Positions 1 to 8,563 of a DNA stretch of 64,000 bases are shown in pieces. A model generated the notes under the pieces. That model saw only the letters and a list, made by a program, of their open reading frames with translations. It did not search any database and was not told where the DNA came from. Made by a program: the position numbers and the translations under genes. This DNA is from UBA1672 sp050633505 (lineage in GTDB: Bacteria; Pseudomonadota; Alphaproteobacteria; Micavibrionales; Micavibrionaceae): the NCBI GenBank assembly GCA_050633505.1, contig JBOEGQ010000010.1, positions 124,001 to 188,000 of the forward strand, in the 5' to 3' direction. Numbering within the stretch: the stretch's first letter is position 1; every line of letters starts with the position of its first letter.

Positions 1-42
1 AGGCTGGTTATAACTCTTTTCCTGATAGAAAAAAATGTGGGT

Positions 43-62
43 TAGCGCGTAGAAACGCGCTA
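43..62. other. Hairpin just upstream of the first gene
   Basis: TAGCGCGT and ACGCGCTA form a perfect 8-bp stem around a 4-base AGAA loop, ending 10 bases before the ATG at 73. No T-tract follows, so it is not a standard intrinsic terminator. It may end an upstream transcript or shape the 5' end of the next one. Confidence 0.5.
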
Positions 63-72
63 TTGTGATTCT

Positions 73-2880
73 ATGCTCGACCTACATGATTATGAACACC
101 GCCCCTTTGCCTCTGCACTTATTAAAAAGCGCAGGCGCGCCCTTTTCACTCTTACGGTTGAGCAAATAATTCTGCATGGATGGAGAGCGTTCTTCTGGTG
201 TCTTCTGTTTTTCGGCTTATGGATGCTCAACCTTCCTGACTTCTTCGGGTTTTACGCACGCTGCTTTACAACAGTAGTTTTCCTGGGCGGGATTATATAC
301 TTCCTTAAAAAAGATATCCTTAGCTTCACCTTTCCCAGCAAACGAAAGATTGACTATAGTATAGAACAGACAAGCAGTTTCCCCCGCGGACATATTGCCC
401 TGCTAAAAGACACATTAGCCAATCCAAAGGCACATGAAACACGTACACTTTGGGAACATGCACAAAAGACAGTACTCCACAGCCTAAAAAAATTAAAATC
501 TCCGTCCCTAAAGGCACAATTAAGCCGTGAAGACCCGTCTGCATTACGGTTTTTGGCTATACTTTTCTTCATTTGCGGTTTGATCATATCCGGTCCACAA
601 TGGAAAAGTCGTATTCTCTCCGGCCTTGTCCCTTATTCCCCCGCGCTTGTCCTCTCCGGTGGACAGGATACATTTCTTTGGATCACACCACCTGACTATA
701 CGCAAATCCCTCAGGTGCAAGTCACAGGTGATAACAATAAGAAACCATTCTCAATTCCCGAAGGCAGCGCCATTCGCATCCGTTTAGGAAGCACTTACGG
801 AGACTGGTTTCCACCCTACTTACATAATGGTGCCAAAACCCTACGTCTTGAATCTCTGGGGGATAATTTATACGGCATTGAAACAACCATCCAAGATGGA
901 AAAACTCTATCTGTACGGCAGGCATGGTGGCCCAGAGAACGATGGAACTACGAGTACATCAAAGATAAGCCACCAGAAATTCATGCAGACATTATCGTAT
1001 CAAAACGTGATGAAATTCTAAATAATATCGAAGATGTGGAGATCATTTCCGGCTTGCCTGACGAAGACACAGAAACGCCAGAGCCTCAAAACGAGGAAGA
1101 GACTTCTGAAAAAAATGCCACTGACGATGAAGAGGATGTAGCCGAAGCCCCACCTCCATTTGAAATCATGGAAAATCTTGCCTTACGCTTTGCCCTTATT
1201 GTCAAAGATGATTACAGTGTCAAAGAACTTCGTATGACGATGAATATTGATGAACTGGTAGAAGATCGACCATTAGGTGATCCTGCCACAGAAACGCGCC
1301 TTGTCATGTCACAACCAAATGATGCGTTTAAGTTATCTCCAATATACGATCTGACATGGCACACATGGGCAGGACTTCCGGTTGCCTTCACCTATGAAGC
1401 CATAGACCATAAGGGACAAGTCGCAAGATTGGATAAGATCACAATGGTATTGCCCGAGCGGGAGTTTGAACATCCAATGGCAAAATCACTTATCACGATG
1501 CGCAAAAGATTGGCTTGGGATTATCAAGATAGCTTCTTTGACATTTCACGGCATTTAGAAACATTATTGGACGCCCCTGACTTTTTCCAAAACAATACCA
1601 CTATTTATCTTGCGATACGTTCGGCCAGCTCTCGCCTGCTTCATAACTATGGTGTAGAGGAAGAACGCAAAGTAAAAGCTGCAAAAGAAGTGATTGCTTT
1701 GCTCTGGGAAGCCGCACTTGTGATAGAGGACGGAAATCTGTCCCTTGCCATGCGCGAACTTCAAGACGCCCAGCAAGCCTTGGAAAATGCAATGCGTGAC
1801 CCAAATGCAAGCGATGAAGAAATCGCCGAACTCATGCAAGAATTGCGTGAAAAGATGTCGAACTACTTCACCGAATTACAACGCGACATGCAAAAGCGTA
1901 TAGAAAGCGGTGAATTACAAACTCTGCCTTCTGATCAGTTCGACCAAATTATTTCCCCCGATATGTTATCCCAAATGATGGAGCAACTTGAACAGGCCTT
2001 ACGCGATGGTGATGAACAAACAGCGCAAGAGCTTATGTCGCAGATGCAGCGCATGATGGAAATGATGGACCCATCGATGCAGATGGCATTACCCATGGAC
2101 ATGGAAATGATGAAGGAAGGTATTAATGAGCTTCAGGAATTGATTGAACGTCAGGAAGCCTTGCTTGAACAAACAAAAGAACAGGTAAGTACTCTACAAG
2201 AACAACCACCTAGGAAAAAGAGACAAGCGCCAGCAATACCTTCGGCAAATAACAGTCCGGATCTGGAAGAAATGCTAAAAGATTTTGGTTTCGATGTTGC
2301 ACCGCCTTCACCCGAACCACAGAAAAAAGAAGAAAAAAACGAGCAAAGCCAAACAGAGTCTCAAGTACAAGATGAAGCTGCACAAACGGATATATCTAAC
2401 AGCCAAACAGAACAGGCTGCGTTGCGCTATATCCTCGGGCAATTGATGTTAGATGCCGCAGAAAAACTGGATGATGTCCCGGAAAAAATGGGCATGGCAG
2501 AACAAGAAATGCGCCTTTCAGAACAGTCTTTAGGTGATAATGCCCCCAACCGTTCAATTCCACACCAAGAGCTTGCCATACAGCATTTAAAAGAAGCGCA
2601 AGAAGATCTCGCGCAGCAATTCCGTTCACGTATGCAACAAATGATCGGCATTAGCATGAGCGGAAGGCCTAATGGTGGAAATCGTGATCCTCTTGGTCGT
2701 CCGTTTAGTGATCAGAATGATCCGAATGGGAAGCCCCATGGCTCTGATATTCAGGTTCCTGATGAGACTGAGAAGAAGCGTGTGGATGAGATTTTGAAGA
2801 TGCTCCGTGATCGTTCTGGTGATCGTTCCCGCTCTCGTGATGAGCTGGATTATTTCCGTCGGCTTTTACGTCAGTTTTAG
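73..2880 (+). CDS. TIGR02302 (DUF4175-like) large membrane protein
   Basis: This 935-residue protein matches the alphaproteobacterial TIGR02302 family, whose function is not established. Two hydrophobic segments lie near residues 35-80 and a third near 158-175. A large, probably periplasmic, part follows. It has an acidic stretch near residues 325-365, then a long Gln/Glu/Met-rich helical region (about 550-700) likely to form coiled coil. The C-terminus carries the family signature: RDPLGRP, then a VPDE motif and ELDYFRRLL close to the stop. The ATG at 73 has no clear ribosome-binding site. Its last 176 bases are overlapped by the convergent zinc-ribbon gene. Family assignment is from recognised motifs; the role is unknown. 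Confidence 0.82.
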   Translation: MLDLHDYEHRPFASALIKKRRRALFTLTVEQIILHGWRAFFWCLLFFGLWMLNLPDFFGFYARCFTTVVFLGGIIYFLKKDILSFTFPSKRKIDYSIEQTSSFPRGHIALLKDTLANPKAHETRTLWEHAQKTVLHSLKKLKSPSLKAQLSREDPSALRFLAILFFICGLIISGPQWKSRILSGLVPYSPALVLSGGQDTFLWITPPDYTQIPQVQVTGDNNKKPFSIPEGSAIRIRLGSTYGDWFPPYLHNGAKTLRLESLGDNLYGIETTIQDGKTLSVRQAWWPRERWNYEYIKDKPPEIHADIIVSKRDEILNNIEDVEIISGLPDEDTETPEPQNEEETSEKNATDDEEDVAEAPPPFEIMENLALRFALIVKDDYSVKELRMTMNIDELVEDRPLGDPATETRLVMSQPNDAFKLSPIYDLTWHTWAGLPVAFTYEAIDHKGQVARLDKITMVLPEREFEHPMAKSLITMRKRLAWDYQDSFFDISRHLETLLDAPDFFQNNTTIYLAIRSASSRLLHNYGVEEERKVKAAKEVIALLWEAALVIEDGNLSLAMRELQDAQQALENAMRDPNASDEEIAELMQELREKMSNYFTELQRDMQKRIESGELQTLPSDQFDQIISPDMLSQMMEQLEQALRDGDEQTAQELMSQMQRMMEMMDPSMQMALPMDMEMMKEGINELQELIERQEALLEQTKEQVSTLQEQPPRKKRQAPAIPSANNSPDLEEMLKDFGFDVAPPSPEPQKKEEKNEQSQTESQVQDEAAQTDISNSQTEQAALRYILGQLMLDAAEKLDDVPEKMGMAEQEMRLSEQSLGDNAPNRSIPHQELAIQHLKEAQEDLAQQFRSRMQQMIGISMSGRPNGGNRDPLGRPFSDQNDPNGKPHGSDIQVPDETEKKRVDEILKMLRDRSGDRSRSRDELDYFRRLLRQF

Positions 2881-3802
2881 GCGTGAGAACAAATCGAACA
2901 CGCACCTGTTTACCTTCAGCCCCGGCCACCTCGGCGGCATGATCCGGTGCAGCATGTCCTAAATCACCATGCCCTTTATCATGATGAGAATTTGCATCTG
3001 TATGACCGGAAGAACCATGGTTATCATTACCACCTGCCGGCTCATATGCATCATTCATATTCAAATAATGCACAGAGTCGAACTCAACCATCTCTTCTGC
3101 TTGCAAGGTGTCTTGTGATAAAATCACATACCACACACCTAATACTTCACCATGAGAATCCTTTAACGAGGCCTCTACAACGGGGATGTTCTGCTCTTCC
3201 TCTTCCAAGTTAATAATAGAGCCCGTAACACGTACCATCCCATTTTCTTCAACCGCTTCGACCCGATCAAAAACAAGGCCTGTTCCCGGAATCTCCATTT
3301 GGATACCAAAAATTTGATAGAAGGCCTGCATTGACGGTGAGGACTGCATAATCGGGCCACTGCGAACAAGTAAATACAGCAAAATTACAACAAAAACAGA
3401 TGCGGCAATACCATAGCTTTTATAAACAGCCCCCCTCCCCAAGTCAGAGCGTGGCGGCAAGGAAACAGGTGGAATAATATCATTATCAAAGGATTCCGTA
3501 TCAGAATCGTCATCTTCTACATCATCATCATCCGAAGAGTCAGGAGCAGAATCAACGGCATCTTCTTCCTCACCTCCCATATCAATGGAAATATCCACCT
3601 CAAAGAAGTCATCTTCACCCGCATCAACATCTTCATCGATATCGACGTCAAAACCCGATGAATCGAAATCATCAACAGGCTCTTCCGGCTCCTGAAACCA
3701 GGTTTGCGCACAAGATGAGCATCGCACTTTGGCACCATCTTCTCCGAGAAGATCGGCATCCAGCTTAAATTGGCTTTTACAATTGGGACAAGTTAAAATC
3801 AT
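2705..3802 (-). CDS. MJ0042-type zinc-ribbon membrane protein with His-rich regions
   Basis: The protein (365 aa) opens with a zinc ribbon, CPNC near the N-terminus and CSSC about 20 residues later. A very acidic linker (Asp/Glu runs, about residues 40-110) and one membrane helix (about 130-150) follow, then a DUF3426-like domain ending in VRVRFVLTPKT. I chose the ATG at 3802 because it starts at the zinc ribbon; an in-frame ATG at 3862 would add 20 atypical residues. The extracellular part has a His-rich patch (about residues 255-290). After the usual family end a second His/Ser/Asp-rich tail continues for about 60 residues inside the TIGR02302 gene. The family lies beside ftsE in related genomes (from memory). 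Function unknown. Confidence 0.8.
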   Translation of the reverse strand: MILTCPNCKSQFKLDADLLGEDGAKVRCSSCAQTWFQEPEEPVDDFDSSGFDVDIDEDVDAGEDDFFEVDISIDMGGEEEDAVDSAPDSSDDDDVEDDDSDTESFDNDIIPPVSLPPRSDLGRGAVYKSYGIAASVFVVILLYLLVRSGPIMQSSPSMQAFYQIFGIQMEIPGTGLVFDRVEAVEENGMVRVTGSIINLEEEEQNIPVVEASLKDSHGEVLGVWYVILSQDTLQAEEMVEFDSVHYLNMNDAYEPAGGNDNHGSSGHTDANSHHDKGHGDLGHAAPDHAAEVAGAEGKQVRVRFVLTPKTDVKADGNNPAHHESGNDHQNDHGASSKSHPHASSQSHQEPEYQSHGASHSDHSDH

Positions 3803-3913
3803 ATGGCTCTTGCATCTTCTCTTTCTTGAATGAGTAGATATAGTATATCTATCATAAACCAAACGATAAGACGATAGGCTTTATCTAAAGCAAGTACCGG
3901 AGCAGTCCACAGC

Positions 3914-4615
3914 ATGATAAAATTTGATAACGTCAGCTTTCGCTATGATGACAAAGGACATGACATTTTACACGATGTCAATTTTACCCTTGAGCCAGGG
4001 TCTTACCACTTTCTATCCGGCCCCAGTGGCGCAGGTAAGACATCCTTGATGAATCTTCTATATCTCGGACACATGCCGACCGAAGGCACCATTTCAATGT
4101 TTGGCAAAACAATTAAAAACCTAAAGCGCGAAGACTTATTTCCTATACGCCAACGTATTGGGGTTATATTTCAGGACTTTCGTCTTTTAAACCATTTAAG
4201 TACCTTTGATAATGTTGCGCTGCCCTTGCGGATCTCAAACCGTCCAAGTAATGAAATTGAGAAACATGTCAATGAATTACTCGACTGGGTCGGTTTAAAG
4301 GATCATAAAAACCACCTTCCCCCGACCCTGTCCGGCGGACAACAACAAAGGGTCGCCATCGCCCGCGCCGTTATCGCGCAACCAAAATTACTTCTTGCCG
4401 ATGAACCAACGGGTAATCTCGACGATGAAATCGGATTCCGTCTTATGGGGCTATTCGAGCAGCTCAACCGTATGGGAACAACCATCGTGATCGCAACGCA
4501 TAACCAAAAAATAATCGAACAATTCGGGCACCCTTGCCTAACATTGGATGCAGGCACAATTCACCAAGGGGGAAATACAAACCCGATTGCAAGGACAATT
4601 CGTAATGTTTTCTAA
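3914..4615 (+). CDS. ftsE: FtsE, cell-division ABC transporter ATPase
   Basis: FtsE is the cytoplasmic ATPase of the FtsEX complex, which in bacteria couples the division ring to periplasmic murein hydrolases. At 233 residues it has the normal family length. Visible motifs are Walker A GPSGAGKTS (residues 36-44), the Q-loop region IFQDFRLL, the ABC signature LSGGQQQR (about 138-145) and Walker B LLLADEP followed by the D-loop. The stop codon overlaps the start of ftsX by 11 bases, indicating translational coupling. It is divergent from the zinc-ribbon gene, with about 110 bases between the two starts. Confidence 0.96.
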   Translation: MIKFDNVSFRYDDKGHDILHDVNFTLEPGSYHFLSGPSGAGKTSLMNLLYLGHMPTEGTISMFGKTIKNLKREDLFPIRQRIGVIFQDFRLLNHLSTFDNVALPLRISNRPSNEIEKHVNELLDWVGLKDHKNHLPPTLSGGQQQRVAIARAVIAQPKLLLADEPTGNLDDEIGFRLMGLFEQLNRMGTTIVIATHNQKIIEQFGHPCLTLDAGTIHQGGNTNPIARTIRNVF

Positions 4616-5588
4616 CCTCCCCCCCAATATTACCAAGAAACTAGAAAAGCTTAAAAACACGCCTTATATACAGCGTGGGCTTAAATTCCTTGGCTTTACA
4701 GAATATGATCTGCCATTTGGCCATAACGAAGATTCACGTTTTCTGATAACCCTTATTGCGCTCATGAGTTTTCTTGCAGTTTTGAGCACAGGTGGAAATC
4801 TGATCCTAAACGAAATGACACATCGGTGGTCTTCAGGACTTGAAAATAAGGCGACAATAGAAGTTGCCGCCGAAACCAGTGATGGAAGCTTACTATCTCA
4901 AAAAACCATTCATACAGAGACCACAAAAATTTCAAACAAGTTAGCAAACCATTCCTTTGTGTCTTCTGTTCGGATACTAACCCACGAAGAAATCCGTGAG
5001 CTTCTCTCACCATGGCTAGGAGAAGAGCTAATATTACAGGACATTCCCCTGCCCGGTCTTATTGCCGTAGATCTGAAAAGCATCAGCAATGAAAACTTGA
5101 AACAATTTAAGGCAGATCTATACAAAATATCAAAATACGCCAGACTGGAAACACATCATGAATGGCTAGAAGATCTGATTACATTTACATCAACGCTACG
5201 TAATCTTGCATTACTTGTAACCATATTAATCGCCTGTATTACAGTCATATCTATTTCCGCAGGGATGCATGCACGTCTTGCCATCCACAAGAAAGAGGTT
5301 GAGCTTCTCCACCATATGGGCGCAACAGATAGCTATATTGCAAAACAATTCCAACGGCATGCCATGGCTCTATCCTTGGGCGGAAGTATCATCGGCACCT
5401 TTATCGGAATTATCATCATTGCCATAGTTAGCATTCTATCCTCCAACGCACCAACGCCCTTTATTCCTGCATTGGAAATAAGTGTGTCATCCTTTTTTAT
5501 TCTCTGTACAATTCCTGTGATTACAGCCTTGATTGCCATTGCAACATCACGTTTTACAGTCTTGCGCAAACTATCCCAAATGCCGTAA
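4605..5588 (+). CDS. ftsX: FtsX, cell-division ABC transporter permease
   Basis: FtsX is the membrane partner of FtsE. From the ATG at 4605 the protein has 327 residues: a cytoplasmic N-terminus, one membrane helix (about 45-64), a periplasmic domain of about 130 residues, then three further helices (about 200-325), the standard four-helix FtsX topology. I prefer 4605 to an in-frame ATG at 4548 because it gives the usual short overlap with ftsE and a normal N-terminus. The loop containing KKEVELLHHMGA between helices 2 and 3 is typical of the family. Confidence 0.94.
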   Translation: MFSNLPPNITKKLEKLKNTPYIQRGLKFLGFTEYDLPFGHNEDSRFLITLIALMSFLAVLSTGGNLILNEMTHRWSSGLENKATIEVAAETSDGSLLSQKTIHTETTKISNKLANHSFVSSVRILTHEEIRELLSPWLGEELILQDIPLPGLIAVDLKSISNENLKQFKADLYKISKYARLETHHEWLEDLITFTSTLRNLALLVTILIACITVISISAGMHARLAIHKKEVELLHHMGATDSYIAKQFQRHAMALSLGGSIIGTFIGIIIIAIVSILSSNAPTPFIPALEISVSSFFILCTIPVITALIAIATSRFTVLRKLSQMP

Positions 5589-5597
5589 AAGAAACCT

Positions 5598-6167
5598 ATG
5601 CTAAAAAAACTAACCCTTATTATTCTGTTCTTTTTCCCTATTCTATGGGGTGTTGGTTATTTCATGTTTCTAAGTAACATGCAAAAATCCAACACCCCTA
5701 CACCGGATAGGGTTGATGCGATTATTGTCCTAACAGGAGGACATAACCGGATTACAGCGGGTTTGTCCCTATTTGCAGAAGAATACGCACCAACCTTGTT
5801 TATCTCAGGTGTCCATCAATCTGTAAAGCAAGATGATATTCTTAGCATGTGGAACGGAGGTAACCCGCTGCCTGAATGCTGTATTACACTTGGCTATGAT
5901 GCACAAACAACATTAGGAAATGCGCAAGAGGTCAAAGCATGGGTCCGCACGCAAAAGATAAACTCCATTATCTTGGTGACTAACGACTATCACATGGATC
6001 GCGCCAAGCTAGAATTTTCATCTGTGATGCCTCAAATAAAGATTCAACCATATCCGGTATTAAGTAATATCGATCTACAAGATAAAACCTTTCTTAAAAA
6101 CAGCCTGAGCGAATATAACAAGCTGCTTTTCCGAACCGTTATCTTAACACTTGTACAACAGGGATAG
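5598..6167 (+). CDS. YdcF-like DUF218 membrane-anchored protein
   Basis: The 189-residue protein has an N-terminal membrane anchor (about residues 5-25) and a DUF218 domain. The domain begins with DAIIVLTGG, contains TLGNAQEVKAW and ends near VTNDYHMDRAKLEF. DUF218 proteins are linked to envelope processes (SanA, YdcF, ElyC); the biochemical activity is not settled. The gene starts 9 bases after ftsX and ends 6 bases before the acyltransferase gene, so ftsE, ftsX, this gene and plsC probably form one operon for division and envelope synthesis. Confidence 0.85.
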   Translation: MLKKLTLIILFFFPILWGVGYFMFLSNMQKSNTPTPDRVDAIIVLTGGHNRITAGLSLFAEEYAPTLFISGVHQSVKQDDILSMWNGGNPLPECCITLGYDAQTTLGNAQEVKAWVRTQKINSIILVTNDYHMDRAKLEFSSVMPQIKIQPYPVLSNIDLQDKTFLKNSLSEYNKLLFRTVILTLVQQG

Positions 6168-6173
6168 GCACGC

Positions 6174-7631
6174 ATGATGGCGGTTATTCGATCCACTCTA
6201 TTTAATATCTGTTTCTATATCCTAACGGCATTTGCGTGTATTGCATTATTGCCTACCCTATTGCTTCCCAGACGGTATTATATGGGGGTTGTCCACGGCT
6301 TTGTACATACAACGGCATTTCTGGAAAAATATATACTTAATCTCCGTTATGAAGTCAGAGGGCAAGAACACTTACCAGATAAAGGCCCCTATATTATCGC
6401 GGCAAAACATCAATCCGCCTATGAAACGTTTAAGCTTCATATTCTGTTTAATGATCCCGCGGTTGTTTTAAAAAAGGAACTATTGAAGATTCCATTTTGG
6501 GGGAAATATCTTGCAAAAAGTGACCCGATCGCCATTAACCGATCCTCCCCGAAAGAGGCCATAAGATCACTAAAGGAAGAAAGCAAACGTGTCGCGGCAC
6601 AAAAACGGGCACTTATCATATTCCCGCAAGGCACAAGAACATCAATCACGACATCTCCTGCCGAAAAACCTTATAAAATCGGGATTGTCCGCATGCAGGA
6701 AGCAACAGGCTTACCGATTATCCCAATGGCATTAAACACAGGGTATTTCTATCCAAAGCACAAATGGATCAAGAATTCAGGAACTGTAATATTCGAATTC
6801 CTAAAACCCATTCCACATAACGAAATACAAGAGGCAAGCGCCACACTTAACCAACTCGAAATGCGTATAGAGGAAAAATCCAGTCATCTTTTAGAAGATG
6901 CACAACAAAACCACCCAAAACGAAAAACAAAGAAATCCCATATAGGGCTAGCTGCTCTACTGTTACTTTTCGCCGGGTGGAGCGCCAACTGGTTCATCGC
7001 GGCACATTACACAGAAAAAGCGATCAACAATATATTATCCGATCTACGTAACATGCCAATGATTGAGAAAAGTGATATTAGCACGGCAAAGATCACCGGA
7101 TACCCTCTCAAACTTAATTTGATTCTAGATAATCAAAGCATTTCTTCTCCACGTGATGCAATCCATGTAGAGCGCATCCATATACAAAGCTGGCCATTCT
7201 TAGGTATGCCTATCGACATCAATATCCGTCGTGTTTCGATATCCAATATGCAATGGACTGCACCACTTAACATTGATGAGATACACGCGACATTGGTTCA
7301 CAAGGGGAACACAATAAATATCCAAAACAGCACAACCAAATCCAACACAACGGAATTGGATCTATCGGGGACAATCGGCAAATCAACACCTGCACACCCA
7401 GACATCAATATCAACCTACACCTAAAAAGTGCACAAGACCTCATCGCTACACTCACGCAAATTCGGGCGATAAAGCCAAAAGAAGCCATGATTTCCGCAG
7501 CAATGCTCGGCGCAATGGAACAAGATGGCATTATCAAAACGACATTGACCAATGACGGGTATAAAGTTTATCTGGGTATGATCAAAATCTTTGAGTTTCC
7601 ATCTGCACGGGGACAAAACCGCCCCCGATAA
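6174..7631 (+). CDS. Fusion of PlsC-type acyltransferase and DUF2125 domain
   Basis: The N-terminal ~240 residues are a 1-acyl-glycerol-3-phosphate acyltransferase-like (PlsC) domain with an N-terminal hydrophobic segment. Catalytic motif I reads HQSAYE (79-84), a variant of HX4D with Glu, and motif III reads FPQGTR (150-155), a variant of FPEGTR. A second membrane helix (about 256-279) is followed by ~205 residues resembling DUF2125: it opens with the WF...Y.EKAI pattern, then a GYPLKL motif. PlsC normally makes phosphatidic acid at the inner membrane; DUF2125 is uncharacterised and probably periplasmic. To my recollection they are separate adjacent genes elsewhere. The frame is open throughout, with no sign of frameshift. 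Confidence 0.82.
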   Translation: MMAVIRSTLFNICFYILTAFACIALLPTLLLPRRYYMGVVHGFVHTTAFLEKYILNLRYEVRGQEHLPDKGPYIIAAKHQSAYETFKLHILFNDPAVVLKKELLKIPFWGKYLAKSDPIAINRSSPKEAIRSLKEESKRVAAQKRALIIFPQGTRTSITTSPAEKPYKIGIVRMQEATGLPIIPMALNTGYFYPKHKWIKNSGTVIFEFLKPIPHNEIQEASATLNQLEMRIEEKSSHLLEDAQQNHPKRKTKKSHIGLAALLLLFAGWSANWFIAAHYTEKAINNILSDLRNMPMIEKSDISTAKITGYPLKLNLILDNQSISSPRDAIHVERIHIQSWPFLGMPIDINIRRVSISNMQWTAPLNIDEIHATLVHKGNTINIQNSTTKSNTTELDLSGTIGKSTPAHPDININLHLKSAQDLIATLTQIRAIKPKEAMISAAMLGAMEQDGIIKTTLTNDGYKVYLGMIKIFEFPSARGQNRPR

Positions 7632-7647
7632 CAGAGTGAGAGAATAG

Positions 7648-8520
7648 TTATTCGCTTTGACCTTGCTCAATCACGTCTTTGCGGATCGCCCGGGTGTCTG
7701 TAAAGCTTTGATAAAGATATTCCCCGTCTCCTTTGCGGATCGCCTTTTGCATGGCTGTAAGATCTTCACTAAAACGTTGTAGAACTTCAAGAACTGCATC
7801 TTTATTATTCAAGAAAATATCACGCCACATAACAGGATCAGATGCCGCAATTCGGGTGAAATCACGAAAACCACTGGCCGAGAACTTCACCACTTCCGAT
7901 TTGATATCATCTTCCAATTCATTGGCTGTCCCAACAATTGTGTATGCAATCAAATGTGGTAAATGCGATGTAATCCCAAGAACCAAATCATGATGCGCAG
8001 GGTCCATAATCTCAACTTGCGCGCCACAGCCCTCCCACAATTTGGTAACCACCTCAACGGCCTTGATGCTCGTCTCCGGTAGAGGCGTTAAGATACACCA
8101 ACGCCCATGAAATAATTCCGCAAAACCATTTTCCGGCCCCGAAAATTCAGTTCCTGCAATCGGGTGCGCAGGTACCAATTCAATATCCGCCCTGCAAAAT
8201 GGCTTTACCGCATCAATCACGGATTTTTTAACAGAGCCGACATCTGTGATAATAACGTTGTCTTTGAGACTACCTGCAACGCGCTCCATCACCATAGACA
8301 TTGCCCCAACAGGCACACATAGAACCACCAAATCTGCATCTTCTACACCGCGGGCAAGGTCATCCGTCACGTAATCTGCCAGACCAAGATCTGCCACCTT
8401 TTCACAAACATCTGCATTAATATCTGCGGCAATTAATGTTTCCGCCAAGTTATGCTGTTTTATATTTCTTGCGATTGAGGAGCCAATAAGCCCCATACCA
8501 ATAATCGTTATAGTTTTCAT
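7648..8520 (-). CDS. tyrA: Prephenate/arogenate dehydrogenase
   Basis: This 290-residue enzyme belongs to the TyrA family, which oxidatively decarboxylates prephenate (or arogenate) in tyrosine synthesis. The Rossmann nucleotide motif GMGLIGSS lies at residues 6-13. The conserved HPIAGTE segment and a later SHLPHL motif mark the TyrA catalytic domain. The ATG at 8520 has an AAGAGA ribosome-binding site about 9 bases upstream; a longer frame to 8598 has no family-like N-terminus. It lies 43 bases downstream of the chorismate mutase gene on the same strand, so the two are likely co-transcribed. Confidence 0.92.
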   Translation of the reverse strand: MKTITIIGMGLIGSSIARNIKQHNLAETLIAADINADVCEKVADLGLADYVTDDLARGVEDADLVVLCVPVGAMSMVMERVAGSLKDNVIITDVGSVKKSVIDAVKPFCRADIELVPAHPIAGTEFSGPENGFAELFHGRWCILTPLPETSIKAVEVVTKLWEGCGAQVEIMDPAHHDLVLGITSHLPHLIAYTIVGTANELEDDIKSEVVKFSASGFRDFTRIAASDPVMWRDIFLNNKDAVLEVLQRFSEDLTAMQKAIRKGDGEYLYQSFTDTRAIRKDVIEQGQSE

Positions 8521-8563
8521 TTTTGAAATCTCTTTATATTGTCGTATTGTTTTTATTGTTCTT

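Noticed and set aside
3..68. An open frame running from the window edge to TGA at 66-68, which could be the tail of an upstream gene
   Set aside because: Only 21 codons are visible, without any recognisable motif, and they overlap the hairpin at 43-62. It cannot be supported as coding.
4548..4604. Longer ftsX start at 4548
   Set aside because: It would overlap ftsE by 68 bases and adds a segment unlike FtsX; the ATG at 4605 gives the normal N-terminus.
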